From Lepturacanthus savala (lineage: Eukaryota; Chordata; Actinopteri; Scombriformes; Trichiuridae), in the NCBI GenBank assembly GCA_030544235.1, contig CM060471.1, forward strand, positions 12,385,348 through 12,449,347: 64,000 nucleotides of DNA, written 5' to 3'. Under the pieces are notes generated by a model. That model worked only from the letters and a program-made list of their open reading frames with translations, had not been told where the DNA came from and did no database searches. Below, piece by piece: positions 22,394-34,300 of the stretch. Each line of letters opens with the position of its first letter. Position 1 is the first letter of the stretch. The position numbers were made by a program, and so were the translations under genes.

Positions 22394-25300
22394 GTGTATA
22401 CCGGGTGAACCACAAAGCTTCATTGTTGGTTTTGATACAGATTAATGTGTAATTTCATGTTATATAGAGACTTTAGACTTTAAACACAATTATGCATTTT
22501 GGGAAATACATCTTTGAAATGTTATTTACTTTCTTGCTCAGAATTAGAAAAAACACACACTCCTTTCATGTAATAAGTATGGAGCTGGCAGTTAGCCTAG
22601 CTTAGCATAAACACTGGACATAGAGTGAAACCGAGCTTATCTACCAAAAGCTTACTGATTAACATAATATGTATTTTGTGTGTTTAATCCCAACACAAAC
22701 ATACATTTTAAAATGACAATTTGTGGGTTACATGTAAAACTATTCCCACTTACAAACATGAACAAACTCCTTGTCCTGTATTAGCTTCCTGAAAGAGCCA
22801 GCAAACAAATATTCACTGGGGAAAAGTGCACCACTAATGTTACTTAGCTGGCTAGTTAGCATATTAGCTGCTCAGCTGCAACATATTAAATAGCATGAAA
22901 ATAAATGATTGGTCCATTTAGAAAATTACCCATAGAACACCTATGGGCAATTTAGAGTCTTCAATTAACCTCAGCATGTTTTTGGACTGTGAGAGGAAGC
23001 CAGAGTACCTGGTGAAAACCCACACAGACACAGGGAGAACATGCAAACTCCTCACAGAAAGGTCCCAGAACCAGGAAGTCTTGAACCTGCGACCTTCTTA
23101 CTGTGAGGCAACAGTGCTAAGCCCTGTCCCACTGTTTCGCCCAAGTAAACATTTTTAAAAAACATATTTTTGACTGCAAACGTAAGGACTTTAACACATG
23201 TAACTCCCCCTTAAACAAATATTAATTATAAATTATTATGGTATGGCAATTTATAAAAATTGATGTTTTATATACATCTTTTTAGCTGGAAAGAACCAAA
23301 TAATATACATGTTTAGAGGTGTTGCCAGATTGGCAAATTGTTTCCAGTGTTTAATGCTATGGAGCAAACTCTCACACGTATATTTCACACATTCCCCATT
23401 TTATTAATGTTTAAATTCTGAATTCTGAATATTTAAGGAGTTCTAACTTTGAATGGCAGGTAGCCATTAGGGTGTTGCAGCATGCTGTCCACAGCTCCCA
23501 CTCAGCTCTTCACTTTCATCCAAATATGTTCACAGGAGCGACACTTTTGGTTAAAATAACAAGATGGCAGCACCTGCATTTAGACACAAATCCACATAAC
23601 AATGGGTCATCAATGGGACATCACAGAGGCTATGTCCATTATTGATATCGTCTGTGGTTCCAGCTCAGTCCTTAAGGCATAGACAAGAGATTTATATGAA
23701 TCTTCTTATCTAATTCTCTGCAAGTGAGCAGATAAGTCTATTTCCTAATATATCTGACTCGTCATTTCATACTGTACCACAGAACTGGCCTCTAGTTTGT
23801 CTCTGTGTGTGTCTTTCAGACGGACAGTGGCTGTGCAGTGCCCGTGCCCTCGCTCCACTGTCAAAGGATCGCACGCGCCAAGTGGGAGTTTTTATTCGGA
23901 ACCCCTGCTGAGGAGGCTGCTAGCCGGGGGGAGAAAAGTAAGAGCATGTCCTCCACAATTTCATCTCGCAACTACAGATCAGCTTCCATGTTATTGTTAT
24001 TTTATGAGACTATGCAATGCTTTCAGACATGAGGTTTTGGTACTGATCCTAAAACTGGTCCTAAAACTGCTAATATCTAAACACAATACAATCAATTGAC
24101 AAAGCTATTATTATATACTTGAATTCATTTTGTTTTTGGCCACATCAGGGCAGCACATCAAACCATAAATACCATGTTGACATATTATAATTACATTATG
24201 TTCATATAGCAATCATGCTAGCAAATTGTTGTTTATTTCCATAAATATTTTTCTTTCCTTTAACTCTCTCTAAGTTGACAACTGAAACCAACATACTTCA
24301 AAACCATAGTTCAAAACATGCAACTTTTACTTTGTAGCTGAACAGTCTCTGGCCCTGTTGCAATAGTTTGTATATGATTTCAAAAAATATATTTTATAAA
24401 TATATAAATTACCAAATAAAAATATTATAAATAAAATGTGTAATATAAAAATAGCAAATACTCACATACATATATCTGTGGATTTGTATTACATATATTT
24501 GAATAAGCAATATATGAGTGTGTATCAGAAATCCATTTGTGAACTATATTTTTAATATGGTGTTCATAAAATATACAACAATAGATACATATTTGTGCAT
24601 TTATGCATTTTTTGGATAATTCTATCTGCAGTTATTTATTATGAGACTGATTAGAATGCTGTAGCTATAAGGCTAAAATAAAATGTATGGCACCAACAAC
24701 CATGTTTTGTATTTGGCCCCAGCCTTTAATTGTATAATTCAGCAACACCAATTAGAAGAGTCAAATCACTTGATATATTTCCTTGTAGTGGTTATAACAT
24801 ATAATATCAATAAGAAACCAAAACTGACTTTCTCCACTTGCAGATTCTCTGGAAACCTCCACAGCTCCTCCCAGTGGTAATTCCAGTGAGTCTCCCACCC
24901 CAACTCCCCCTTCCTTTCTTCCTCTGCTTTCTGCCAATCACGAGGTGCAACATGTAGAGGTAGAACTGGTGACCCCTCCGCCCACCATTATCGGGACGTC
25001 ACCTAAAACTGTCATCATCCGCCGGACGCTGAAGTATTCAGAGACCGACCTGGACGCCGTTCCGCTCCGCTGCTACCGGGAGACGGACATAGACGAGTTG
25101 CTGCTGGCTGAGCAGGATGACGCCGACTCTGCATTTGGGAGCAACCGCAGTGTGCAGGGCACCTCAGGGACAGGCAGCAGCCCGCTGGAAGGTCTGGCGT
25201 ATCGGAGGACAGAAGGGGAGGAGAGAAGAGGGGGAAGGGAGGAGGACGAAGAGGAAGACGAGGAGGAAGAGGAAGAAATGGTGAGCTGGGCCAGCGTGAG

Positions 25301-28300
25301 GATGCAAGGAGACAACCGGAAGCAGCAGTATGCGGCACAGGAGGAGCCAGGGGTGTTTGGACACCTTTTGAAAAGGTGAACGTTTGCAATTTGAAAACAC
25401 ATACATTGCAATTCAGAAAGTATTCAGACTCCTTCACTTTTTTCACATTTTGTTATGTTGCAGCCTTATGCTAAAATCATTTGAAATCATTTTTCTCTGT
25501 TTTGCCCCTCAACCAAACTGAGCAAATTGAATTGACAATAAACCGGTAAGCAGTGTGACCAAGAACCCAAAGGTTACTCTGGTGATGGGAGAAGCTCCTA
25601 GAAGAACAACCATCACTGCAACACTGGGGTTTTATGGCAAAGAGGCAAGACAGAAGCATCTCCTCAGTAAAAGCCCAAGGAAAGCACCTAAAGGACTCTC
25701 TGGTCTGATGAAACCAAGATTGAACTAAATGGCCCTAATTCTAAGGTCATGTATGAAGGAAACTGGTCATTTCTGGTCACCTGCCAAATTCAATCCCAAC
25801 GGTGAAGCATGGTGGCGGCATCATGCTGTGAGAGTGTTTTTCAGCACGGGGACTGGTGGATAGAGATGCAAAGTACAGAGATATTCTTAATGAAAATATG
25901 GAGAGTATCCAGGGCCTTGGACTGGGTTGAAGGTTTACCTTCCAACAGAACTATGACCCAGTGATACGTCATTGTCCCTGAGCATAGATGGCTCAGGGAC
26001 AACTCTTTGAATTTCCATGAGTGGCCCAGTCAAAGCCTTGATTTAAACCCAATCACACATCTGAAAATGTCTGTTTACCAATGATCACCATCCATGACAG
26101 AGCTGGAGAAGATCTGCACAGAAGAATGGTAGAAATCCCCAAGTCCTGGTGTGGATGTTGTGTCATATCCAAGAAGACTTGAGGCTAATCACTGCCAAAG
26201 GTGCTTCAAAGTACTGAGTCTGAATACTTATGTCAATGTGATTTCCCCTTTTCCTTTTTAATAAATAAAAACGTTTCTAAAATCCTGTTTTTGCTTTGTC
26301 ATTATGGGGTACTGAGTGCAGACCGATGGGGTGGAAATTTATTTGAACTGTTTTAGCAAAAGGTTGCAACATAATAAAATGTGAAAAAAGTGAAGGGGTC
26401 TGGATACTTCCTGAAAACACACACACTGATAATGTGTGTGTTTTACACAAGCTTGTAAACACACACAAGTTCACCACTATTATGGCAAGGCAGGATTCTC
26501 TCCTGACCTGCATTTTGATCTAAATTTAGATCTCAGTCATAACCTAGTTTTCTTGTAGACTGTAAGCAGGTTTGGTGTCATTTTTTTTGCATTAAATAGA
26601 CACACCTCTCCAACAGTTCAGTACATTAATGTTGGGAGAGAGAGCTCCTTGCTTAATGTGCATTTAAGCATTTCTTTACAAACACAGCTGTGTTGTTGCA
26701 GTGTTACTGAAACCTCCCTCTCTGTCCAGACCAATGGAGACTTTTTTCGACAACCACCATCCAGCCCTGAAATCCCCCATCCTGGTCTCTGGCCCTCGCT
26801 GTGCCGTGGAGGACACTTTCAGCCGCCACTTTGAGAGCATAATGGAGTCCCACCGAGCCAAAGGGACGTCATACAACAGCCTCGACAGCGAGGAGTTGCT
26901 AACCTCGAGCACCCAAACCGTCCTGACATTTGACCTCCCCACATTAACTCCTGCCATCCACGGGCCAGTCTGCCAGAGCGCCAGGCAAATCGTCCAGCTC
27001 AGCTTCGCCCCGTTGGCACATGATGAGAGGCCCAGCCTCTCTGATTCTATCTTTACTGTGACAGGGGACTCGGACGCCACCAGAGCCCCCTCCAGTGAGA
27101 GGCTGAGCAGCGGATCGGACGACACACCACCCAGAGGGCGAGATTGTACACAACTGGGGAGCAGCTGGTACAGCAACCCGTCTTTCTCATTACTAAGGTG
27201 AGTTAGTGTATCAAGCTAATCTGGTAAGTGTTACCGTGTCTATCGCCCTATTCAAGCAGGTCTCACATGGTTTAGTACAGGGGGTGGGCAATCCTGGTCC
27301 TGGAGGGCCGGTGTGGGTGCAGGATTTTGTTCTAACCAAGAAGTAACACACCTGATTCTACTAAGCAACCTCTAGAACCATTGCCAAGGCCTTCATTAGT
27401 AGAATCAGATGTGTAACTTCTTGGTTAGAACAAAATCCTGCACCCAGACCAGCCCTCCAGGACCAGGATTGCCCACCCCTGGTTTAGTAACTACTTAGCT
27501 GCAGAAGAAACTAGTGGCCACCAAAAAATCCAAAAAAATCTGCCCAATCTGGAGCCAATGTTTGGTTTGTCCTTTCTGGGCTGCTGTAGAAACATGGTGT
27601 GTAATGCGGTGGGCTTTGCAGAGAGGGGCCTGTTCCCATTTTAGATGAAAATAACTCAATCTAAAGTAATAAAAATACTATAAATAGTTGTCATTACTGT
27701 CTTCCATGTCCAAGGGCTTCTGGAAAAATCTTTTCAGTTGTGGAGCTTGTCTCCTCAGGTATTATTGCTATTATCTATTGAACTATTGCGTGTGTTTGAT
27801 TATTAGAATGTATTTCTACACCTGGATAGTTGTGATATCTACCGATAATATTCAGTTTAATATACACACAAACTAAAAGATAGTTGGAGTCATATTTTAA
27901 ATATGGATCTTCAGTGGTAATTCCCTTAGGGATGAATCTATTTGATATATTAGATCCCTGCTCTATAACATACAGCACCGTTCAAAAGTTTGGGGTCACT
28001 TAGAAATTTCTTTATTTTTGAAAGAAAAACATTGTTTATGTTCAATAAAGATAACTTTAATCAGAAATACACTCTATAGATTGCTAATGGATGCAAACAG
28101 TGTTTTTTTCTTGCAATATCTACATAGGTGTATAGAGGCCCATTTCCAGCAGCTATCACTCCAATGTTCTAATGGTACAATGTGTTTGCTAATTGCGTCA
28201 GAAGGCTAATGTAGTCAAAGTTTCTATTTATTTTACAAGTCATGGTGGGACTTTTCATGGAAAAAACTAAATCACCCCAAACTTGTGAACAATTAGTTCA

Positions 28301-31300
28301 CAAGTTTGTGAACTATTAGTTCACAAGTTTGTGTAAGGACCAATAAAATTGGTCTCATGGTTAAAATCTCCTTCATATAAATTGTCCAGAAACATCACAA
28401 TTTGCAGAGTTTTGATGCAGTTTTGAATTCCTCTCATCTGAGGTCAGAACCCTGTTAATGGACTGTTGTCTGGCTCCACTCCAGATAAATGAGTGTCTCC
28501 GTTTCTGTCGTTCTCCTTGTACAGAGCAGTGCTGCAGTGCTATTCTGGACCGAGTAGATTAGAGTGAAGGTCGCTCCAAGGCTGACTGCTTCCTCTGCCG
28601 TCTGCCCCGCAGCCCTGTGAATGTATGTGTGTTGTATCCGAGTCCATCTGTGCATTTTTCTGTCTATATGTGTTTGAGTGTGTGCATGTGCTTTTCGCTG
28701 CGTGAGAATGTGTGTGTGCAAGTGCTCTGTGTTTGCCTGTGTGTGTGTGAGAGAGAAGGAGGTGTATGCATTCTAGACAGAGGCAGATGGTTGTTCCACC
28801 AGCGAGGGACTCACCTTGAACTGTCAAGTCCCACCTGCAATTCAGCTGCAACTTCATTTTAAATTCAAAATCCCTTTGTCCTTATGTTATACGCTGGATC
28901 GCCACACCACAAACCAGCACCACGGTATCTTATTTGCTTTGGTTTGTGCCCTGCAGGATACCCTATATGAAAGATTCATCTGGCACTATCTATTCATCTG
29001 GGACTAGTGTGATTCAGTCCGTCTATCTCTGCTTCTCAGTTGCGACCGGTTCTGTGAAAGTCACCCTAATTTAGTGTGACAGCACTGCAGAGGGAGAGCA
29101 AACACATTGGGTCACCTTGTTGCTCAAACCACTAGATGGCAGAAGAGGCAAGCTATGAGAAGAATTAGTAGTCAGTTTTTATCAGTCGTTTTGGTGCATT
29201 TCTCACCATCACTATTCACATTTGCACAACAGTTAATGCATTTCTCAAAACAATTAGAACAAACTGCAAAACCTAGCTGATAACCTGCATAATGTGTCAT
29301 TTGCTCAAGATAGATAGTTTATTCCTCAAAAGAAAGTATTCACGTCATGACACCACTGATGATGAACAAGATAGTCAAAGTGTCATTATGACAGTTTACT
29401 CTGTAAATGTTTTGCAATGCAAAAGAGATCAGATCATGGTGATACAACCTAAAAATACTCAAGACAGCACTATTTACACAGCCATTAGAAATCTACAGTA
29501 AAGTGACACATCGTGGGGTGATTGAGTACAAACACTGAATATGTATGTTTCACATGTTCACTGCATATGCTCTTTGTAATTCTAATTTGTCCACAGCAAA
29601 AGTGTGTGCAAAAGAAAGAAATTATTCACAACAAACATAAACTCCCTTTGGATATAGCTGTGAACAACTGTAACAATATTACAGATCATATTGGAACTGA
29701 GCATACACAGTACTATAAATCACTAATTCACATCTAACAATGTTTCACACACCCCTTCTTATCAAAGCTGAGTGAAACTGGTCAATTTAGGATATATTTT
29801 CAGAAAAAAAATGTTTAAGAAATAAGAATATAGAATTTGCTTCACTGATTTTGGCTAGTTGAATATTTTTGTAACTATTGACTCAAGTAATGAAGTTAGG
29901 AATGTTAGTTTTACCAGTATAGTTCATTTTGACTGATATGACAATGATAAGTGAATGATAATGGTATGAAACAGCAGAGTCGTATGACAGCAACTGATGC
30001 ATGTCCGAAAATCTTTTGGAATTTGTTTTAAGAAAAAAAAATCGCTGCTATAATGTACAAATGACTGAATGTTGTAGAGGATGTGCAAATGTTAACAGTA
30101 ATGTGAGAAATGCATTAAAGTGACTGAGAAAAACTGTAATCCAGTTACATGTTTGGGAACTTTCAGCAGCAGGAATAGAGGTATTTATGTGTGTATATGT
30201 GTACTTAGGTTGCTCATGTGAGCAACCTAAGTTGTGAATCTGTTTACAAAAGTGATCCAGTCTTAAATTTCAGGTGCTTCATGTAGAAATCCTCATGAAT
30301 GATTAAAACACAACCGCTTTATTTTGCTGTCATTATTGCGTTTTAATGTCTTTGAACCTTACATAATGTTCTTATTTTGACCCTATCCAAATAAAAAAAA
30401 GACTTTATCTGTCCCCAGACAGATTGTAATGCAGCAGCATTACAATTACACAAAATAAAGGGTAGATGCAGAGAGAAATTCCCACCATAATTAGTCTTTA
30501 TACCAAACCTTTAAACAGCAGATCTGTTTTTTATTCATGAATCCATAATCAGTCATAAATAAGTGGATGGCTGATCCTTGTGAATGAAGCTTTCAGAGAG
30601 CAGAGATTTGTCTCAAGGTTTTAGTTATGTATTTATGGAGAAAACCCATTCACAGTCACACTATTTTATGGTCTCATGTTACTTTATACAGGAGAACCTA
30701 AGAGTGATGTTATTGACTGTGAAGAATGCAGTAACATTTTTGGATAAATATGGATCAAATGTAACCATAAACATGAATATCAGCTCACACAAATATGAGA
30801 GCTTATTTTAATAATTATATTTAGCTTAAATATTATTTTTTTATATATTCTGGGTGACTTCAGGAAACTTAAAGCATCTGTTCACATTTCAGGTGTCACT
30901 ACACCTCGCTGTAACTCATCACTCTGGCTATTAAAAGATTCATTTAAAACCAGTATGGACAGAAGGAATAGTTGTGGCAAGAACAAAGTATTTAATTTGT
31001 GTTCATTTGGGCACCTGACTGAAAAACTAAGCCCCACAATTAACTCCCTGATAGCTATTATATGTGTGTTTTTTTCTCAACTTCCCTATTAAACACATAT
31101 GAAAGCGAATCAAATTACGCAGGTAAAGGTAAATGTTTGCCCAACGCTGTTCTTATCACACTTTTATGACTGAGGCAGCCCTGCAGCGGCGGAATCCAGG
31201 AACGAGACAAATATTTCCGAAGCCTCGCTCGTACTTTGATAAAAGTTGGAATTTCACTCCCCTGCCCCCTCCTCCTCCTCCTCTCCCTCACATCACCCTT

Positions 31301-34300
31301 TTCAGATGCTCTTGTACCATTACACAGTGGCTCTTTGTGCTGAGTTGCTCAGTGGACTGAGAGGGGCTACGCGGGGATACCGTTAAACCAAAGGCCGACG
31401 CTGGGATTTCTCTCAGGACGTCTCGGCCTTTTGCGGCTCCTTGTTGAGACAATGCTCACGGGTGACAGAGCTTGAGCTAAGAGTGTTGGGTTAATTTTAT
31501 GATTATGAGCCCTGGTGAGGTGTATTCTGAAAACAGAAGCTACGGTAGCCTCAGAAGTTTACAAAAGCCAACTATTCTTTCCCCGGGATAGTTATGAGTT
31601 TAGTGGCACACACCCACTGGATCTCCCTCTCAGTTTAAAACCTGACACTTCTTTGTTTCCTCTGTAGGTGTGCTAAAAGCTCACAACAGAAACAAGACAG
31701 ACTAGAATTTGTAGACAATAATGCCCCAAGGATGGACTGCGTGTAGCTGGAGGTGCAGAGAAGGGGACACAAAGGGCGAGGGGGGGGGGGGGGGGGGGGG
31801 GGGGTTTAGGTAACAGAAAACACAAGTTTCATGCCATGCCTCGAATCCAAGGTCAGCAGGGGACAGTGAGAGTTTACACAGCGTAACAGGGAGGGAGAAA
31901 GAGGGAGGGAGGAGTGGAAAGAGAGAACAGGAACAACAGCAAACAGACTCAGAAGGGGAAAAGATAGAGACCGAGAGGCACTGCAGGACAAACAGTTCTT
32001 TTACTTTGGTGTGGGGGGAGAAGGAGGCTCGCTGTGAAGATCAAATGACAGCAAACACAGAGGGAGAGTGAGAAAGTGGAGGGAAGGAATGGGGGGTGAC
32101 CCACGAAGACTCAGACGGACTGAAAACCGAGCGGAGGAATGTCAGGATCGGCGGGCCCCTTGAGAGCAGCTACAGGTGTACGGCTGCTTTAGCTCGGGAG
32201 GGGGGGGGATAAAGGGCGGACGGGGCGGCGATGCCGTCGGGTTACGAGGCCAGGAGGAGAGGAGGGGTCAGCCGGGTGAGCAGTCTGAGAAGAGGCGGCG
32301 GGCAGGGGGCGGCGATGAGGACACCTTCTGTCTTCTGCTGCCACGGTTCAGCTGCAGTCGGAGAGGAGAGGTATTTGACGATCAGGCGGTCATGCCACAG
32401 GTAGGACAGACCCGTCTGTCATGTATCGCACAGAATTTAAACACCACGTTTGGCCGGAGGGAAAAATTCAAATCGTCTTGTAGGCATCTGAAGCTGTGCT
32501 GTGCTTTGTGTCAGCCAATTCATTTTTGATTTCACAGTCTACAGCTCTGCAGAATAGATCTTACTTAAAATGATTGAATGATTGTAAAAATGATTGAAAA
32601 TTCTGAAAATAACTTTTTTACTCAAATACTGTTCTCAAGTGAAATTTGGAGATACTATACTTTTTTTAAAAAAACTTTCTACTCTTAAATTATTTGACAG
32701 TGTTATTAAAAAGTTACTTTTCAGATGAAGACAATTGATAATATCGCAAAAAACACAGAAAATGTTGAAATAGGAGGCCAAACTTTTCTCTTGTGTCTTC
32801 TTGTCTAGTCTAGAGTCTAGTCACGGTGTTACATTTCAGATGTCTATGAGATGTTAACAGCTCCACTAAATGAATCCACTCTAACTTCTCCCACATGCTC
32901 TCCTCCAAATAGCCACTCAATCCTGAAAGAGGTCAAATTATTTAATATTTCATCAAAAATCAAAGATTAAAGATTATTAATGTAGAATCGATTGTGTATC
33001 AGAACTTTCTTTTTAGCTTTTCCTTCAGTCTGCACTCATGGATGATTTAGGAAAAAAAACATGATTCCTATTGTAATGGTAAACAAGTCTAGGACAAACC
33101 TAGACATTTTAGAGAGTGGCACTGTATGTATCCTGAAATCTAAGGCTTTATATGGCTCTGTGGTAGGGATGCATATATTATAGCCATCACTCATTAAGTG
33201 AACATTAACATTAAACGTCAAGATTGAAATGTACTATTTAGCAGAGCAAGCAGAGGGTCAGAAAACAAAGTGACAAGCTTCAAGCTGCTGTTGGTTCTTC
33301 CTGTGGACCGTCGTTCATCCCTCATCCCTTATTCATATCAGACCACCCCCACTTCCCACATTGAATCTTGCAATGAAACCAATATGCAATATGTAGCAGC
33401 TGAGCTACAGAGGTGCAACGTAAATGTCCCGTTTCTGTTCACAGCAATCATTTTCAATGACAATAAAGGCAACTTTACTATCCGAATTATAACCTAACCC
33501 CAACCCTTCGGATGCACAGGTGCACAAGTGCATGATGTCATCTCATAGACTTGGAGTTGGTTCTCTTACAATGACAGCTCTGGTGCAGCTGAGCAGGAGC
33601 AACTAGTAATCACAAAACCACAAAAACAATCATGCGCAATCATGTGCAAATTTCATGCGTGGAATCTAGCCCAAAATTTAATGGGGTCATCCCTTGGACA
33701 GTTCTACACCTTAACATTAAGTTTTAATGTTAAGTCATTTCAAGTATTTTTTCCATAATCCTTTTTATAAACTATCACACTAGACAGGCAGACAAACTGC
33801 AGTGAATAATACCTCCTTGCCAAAGGTAAATATATCAAAGAGACCACTACTTCTACTTGAGTAGGATTATACATGCAATATTTTTACTCATAAATGAGTA
33901 TTTTTCTATTATATATATTACTCTCTTGGTACTTCTACCTAAGTAAATGATCTGAATACTCTGCTTCAAAACTGCAAAGCTGAGATTTACATATAAATTT
34001 TGTGTTTGCTCTGCTCTGGCTTTCATTCTTCTTCTGTGTACTCTCTGAAAGCAAAGCTGACCCTTGATCCCTCGTTGCTTTCTTACCCAGTCAGCTTATG
34101 TTATTAATTACCGCTTGCTCTGGAGTGATTTTGCCTGATTCGTCTGCTGCATAAAGATGTGTAAGCGTGAGAAGCAGAGCCCTGTGTTGGTGGTTTTTAC
34201 TCTGCTTGTTCCTCATGCTGAGGAACCCAAATGCTTGTTCAGGAAGTGTTCTTGCTTTTTTGGCATACGACTCTCAGTTGTCGGGCTGGCATTGTTTTTC

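Larger units (their letters stand above)
22394..23819. other. psd intron 2
   Basis: A 1.4-kb intron with two dispersed repeats (22495-22760 and 22935-23142), and a TTTCAG acceptor at 23819. Phase 0 on both sides. Confidence 0.85.

Noticed and set aside
25015..25446. Long minus-strand frames opposite exon 4
   Set aside because: They are shadows of the GC- and purine-rich psd exon; Ser/Pro/Leu runs mirror the acidic tract.
26649..26834. Alternative reading of exon 5 beginning SVTETSLSVQTNGDFF after the acceptor before 26702
   Set aside because: It fits the phase of exon 4 but ends at a stop shortly after and lacks the conserved ESHRAKGTSY block, which is in another frame. The acceptors before 26688 and 26730 preserve that block.
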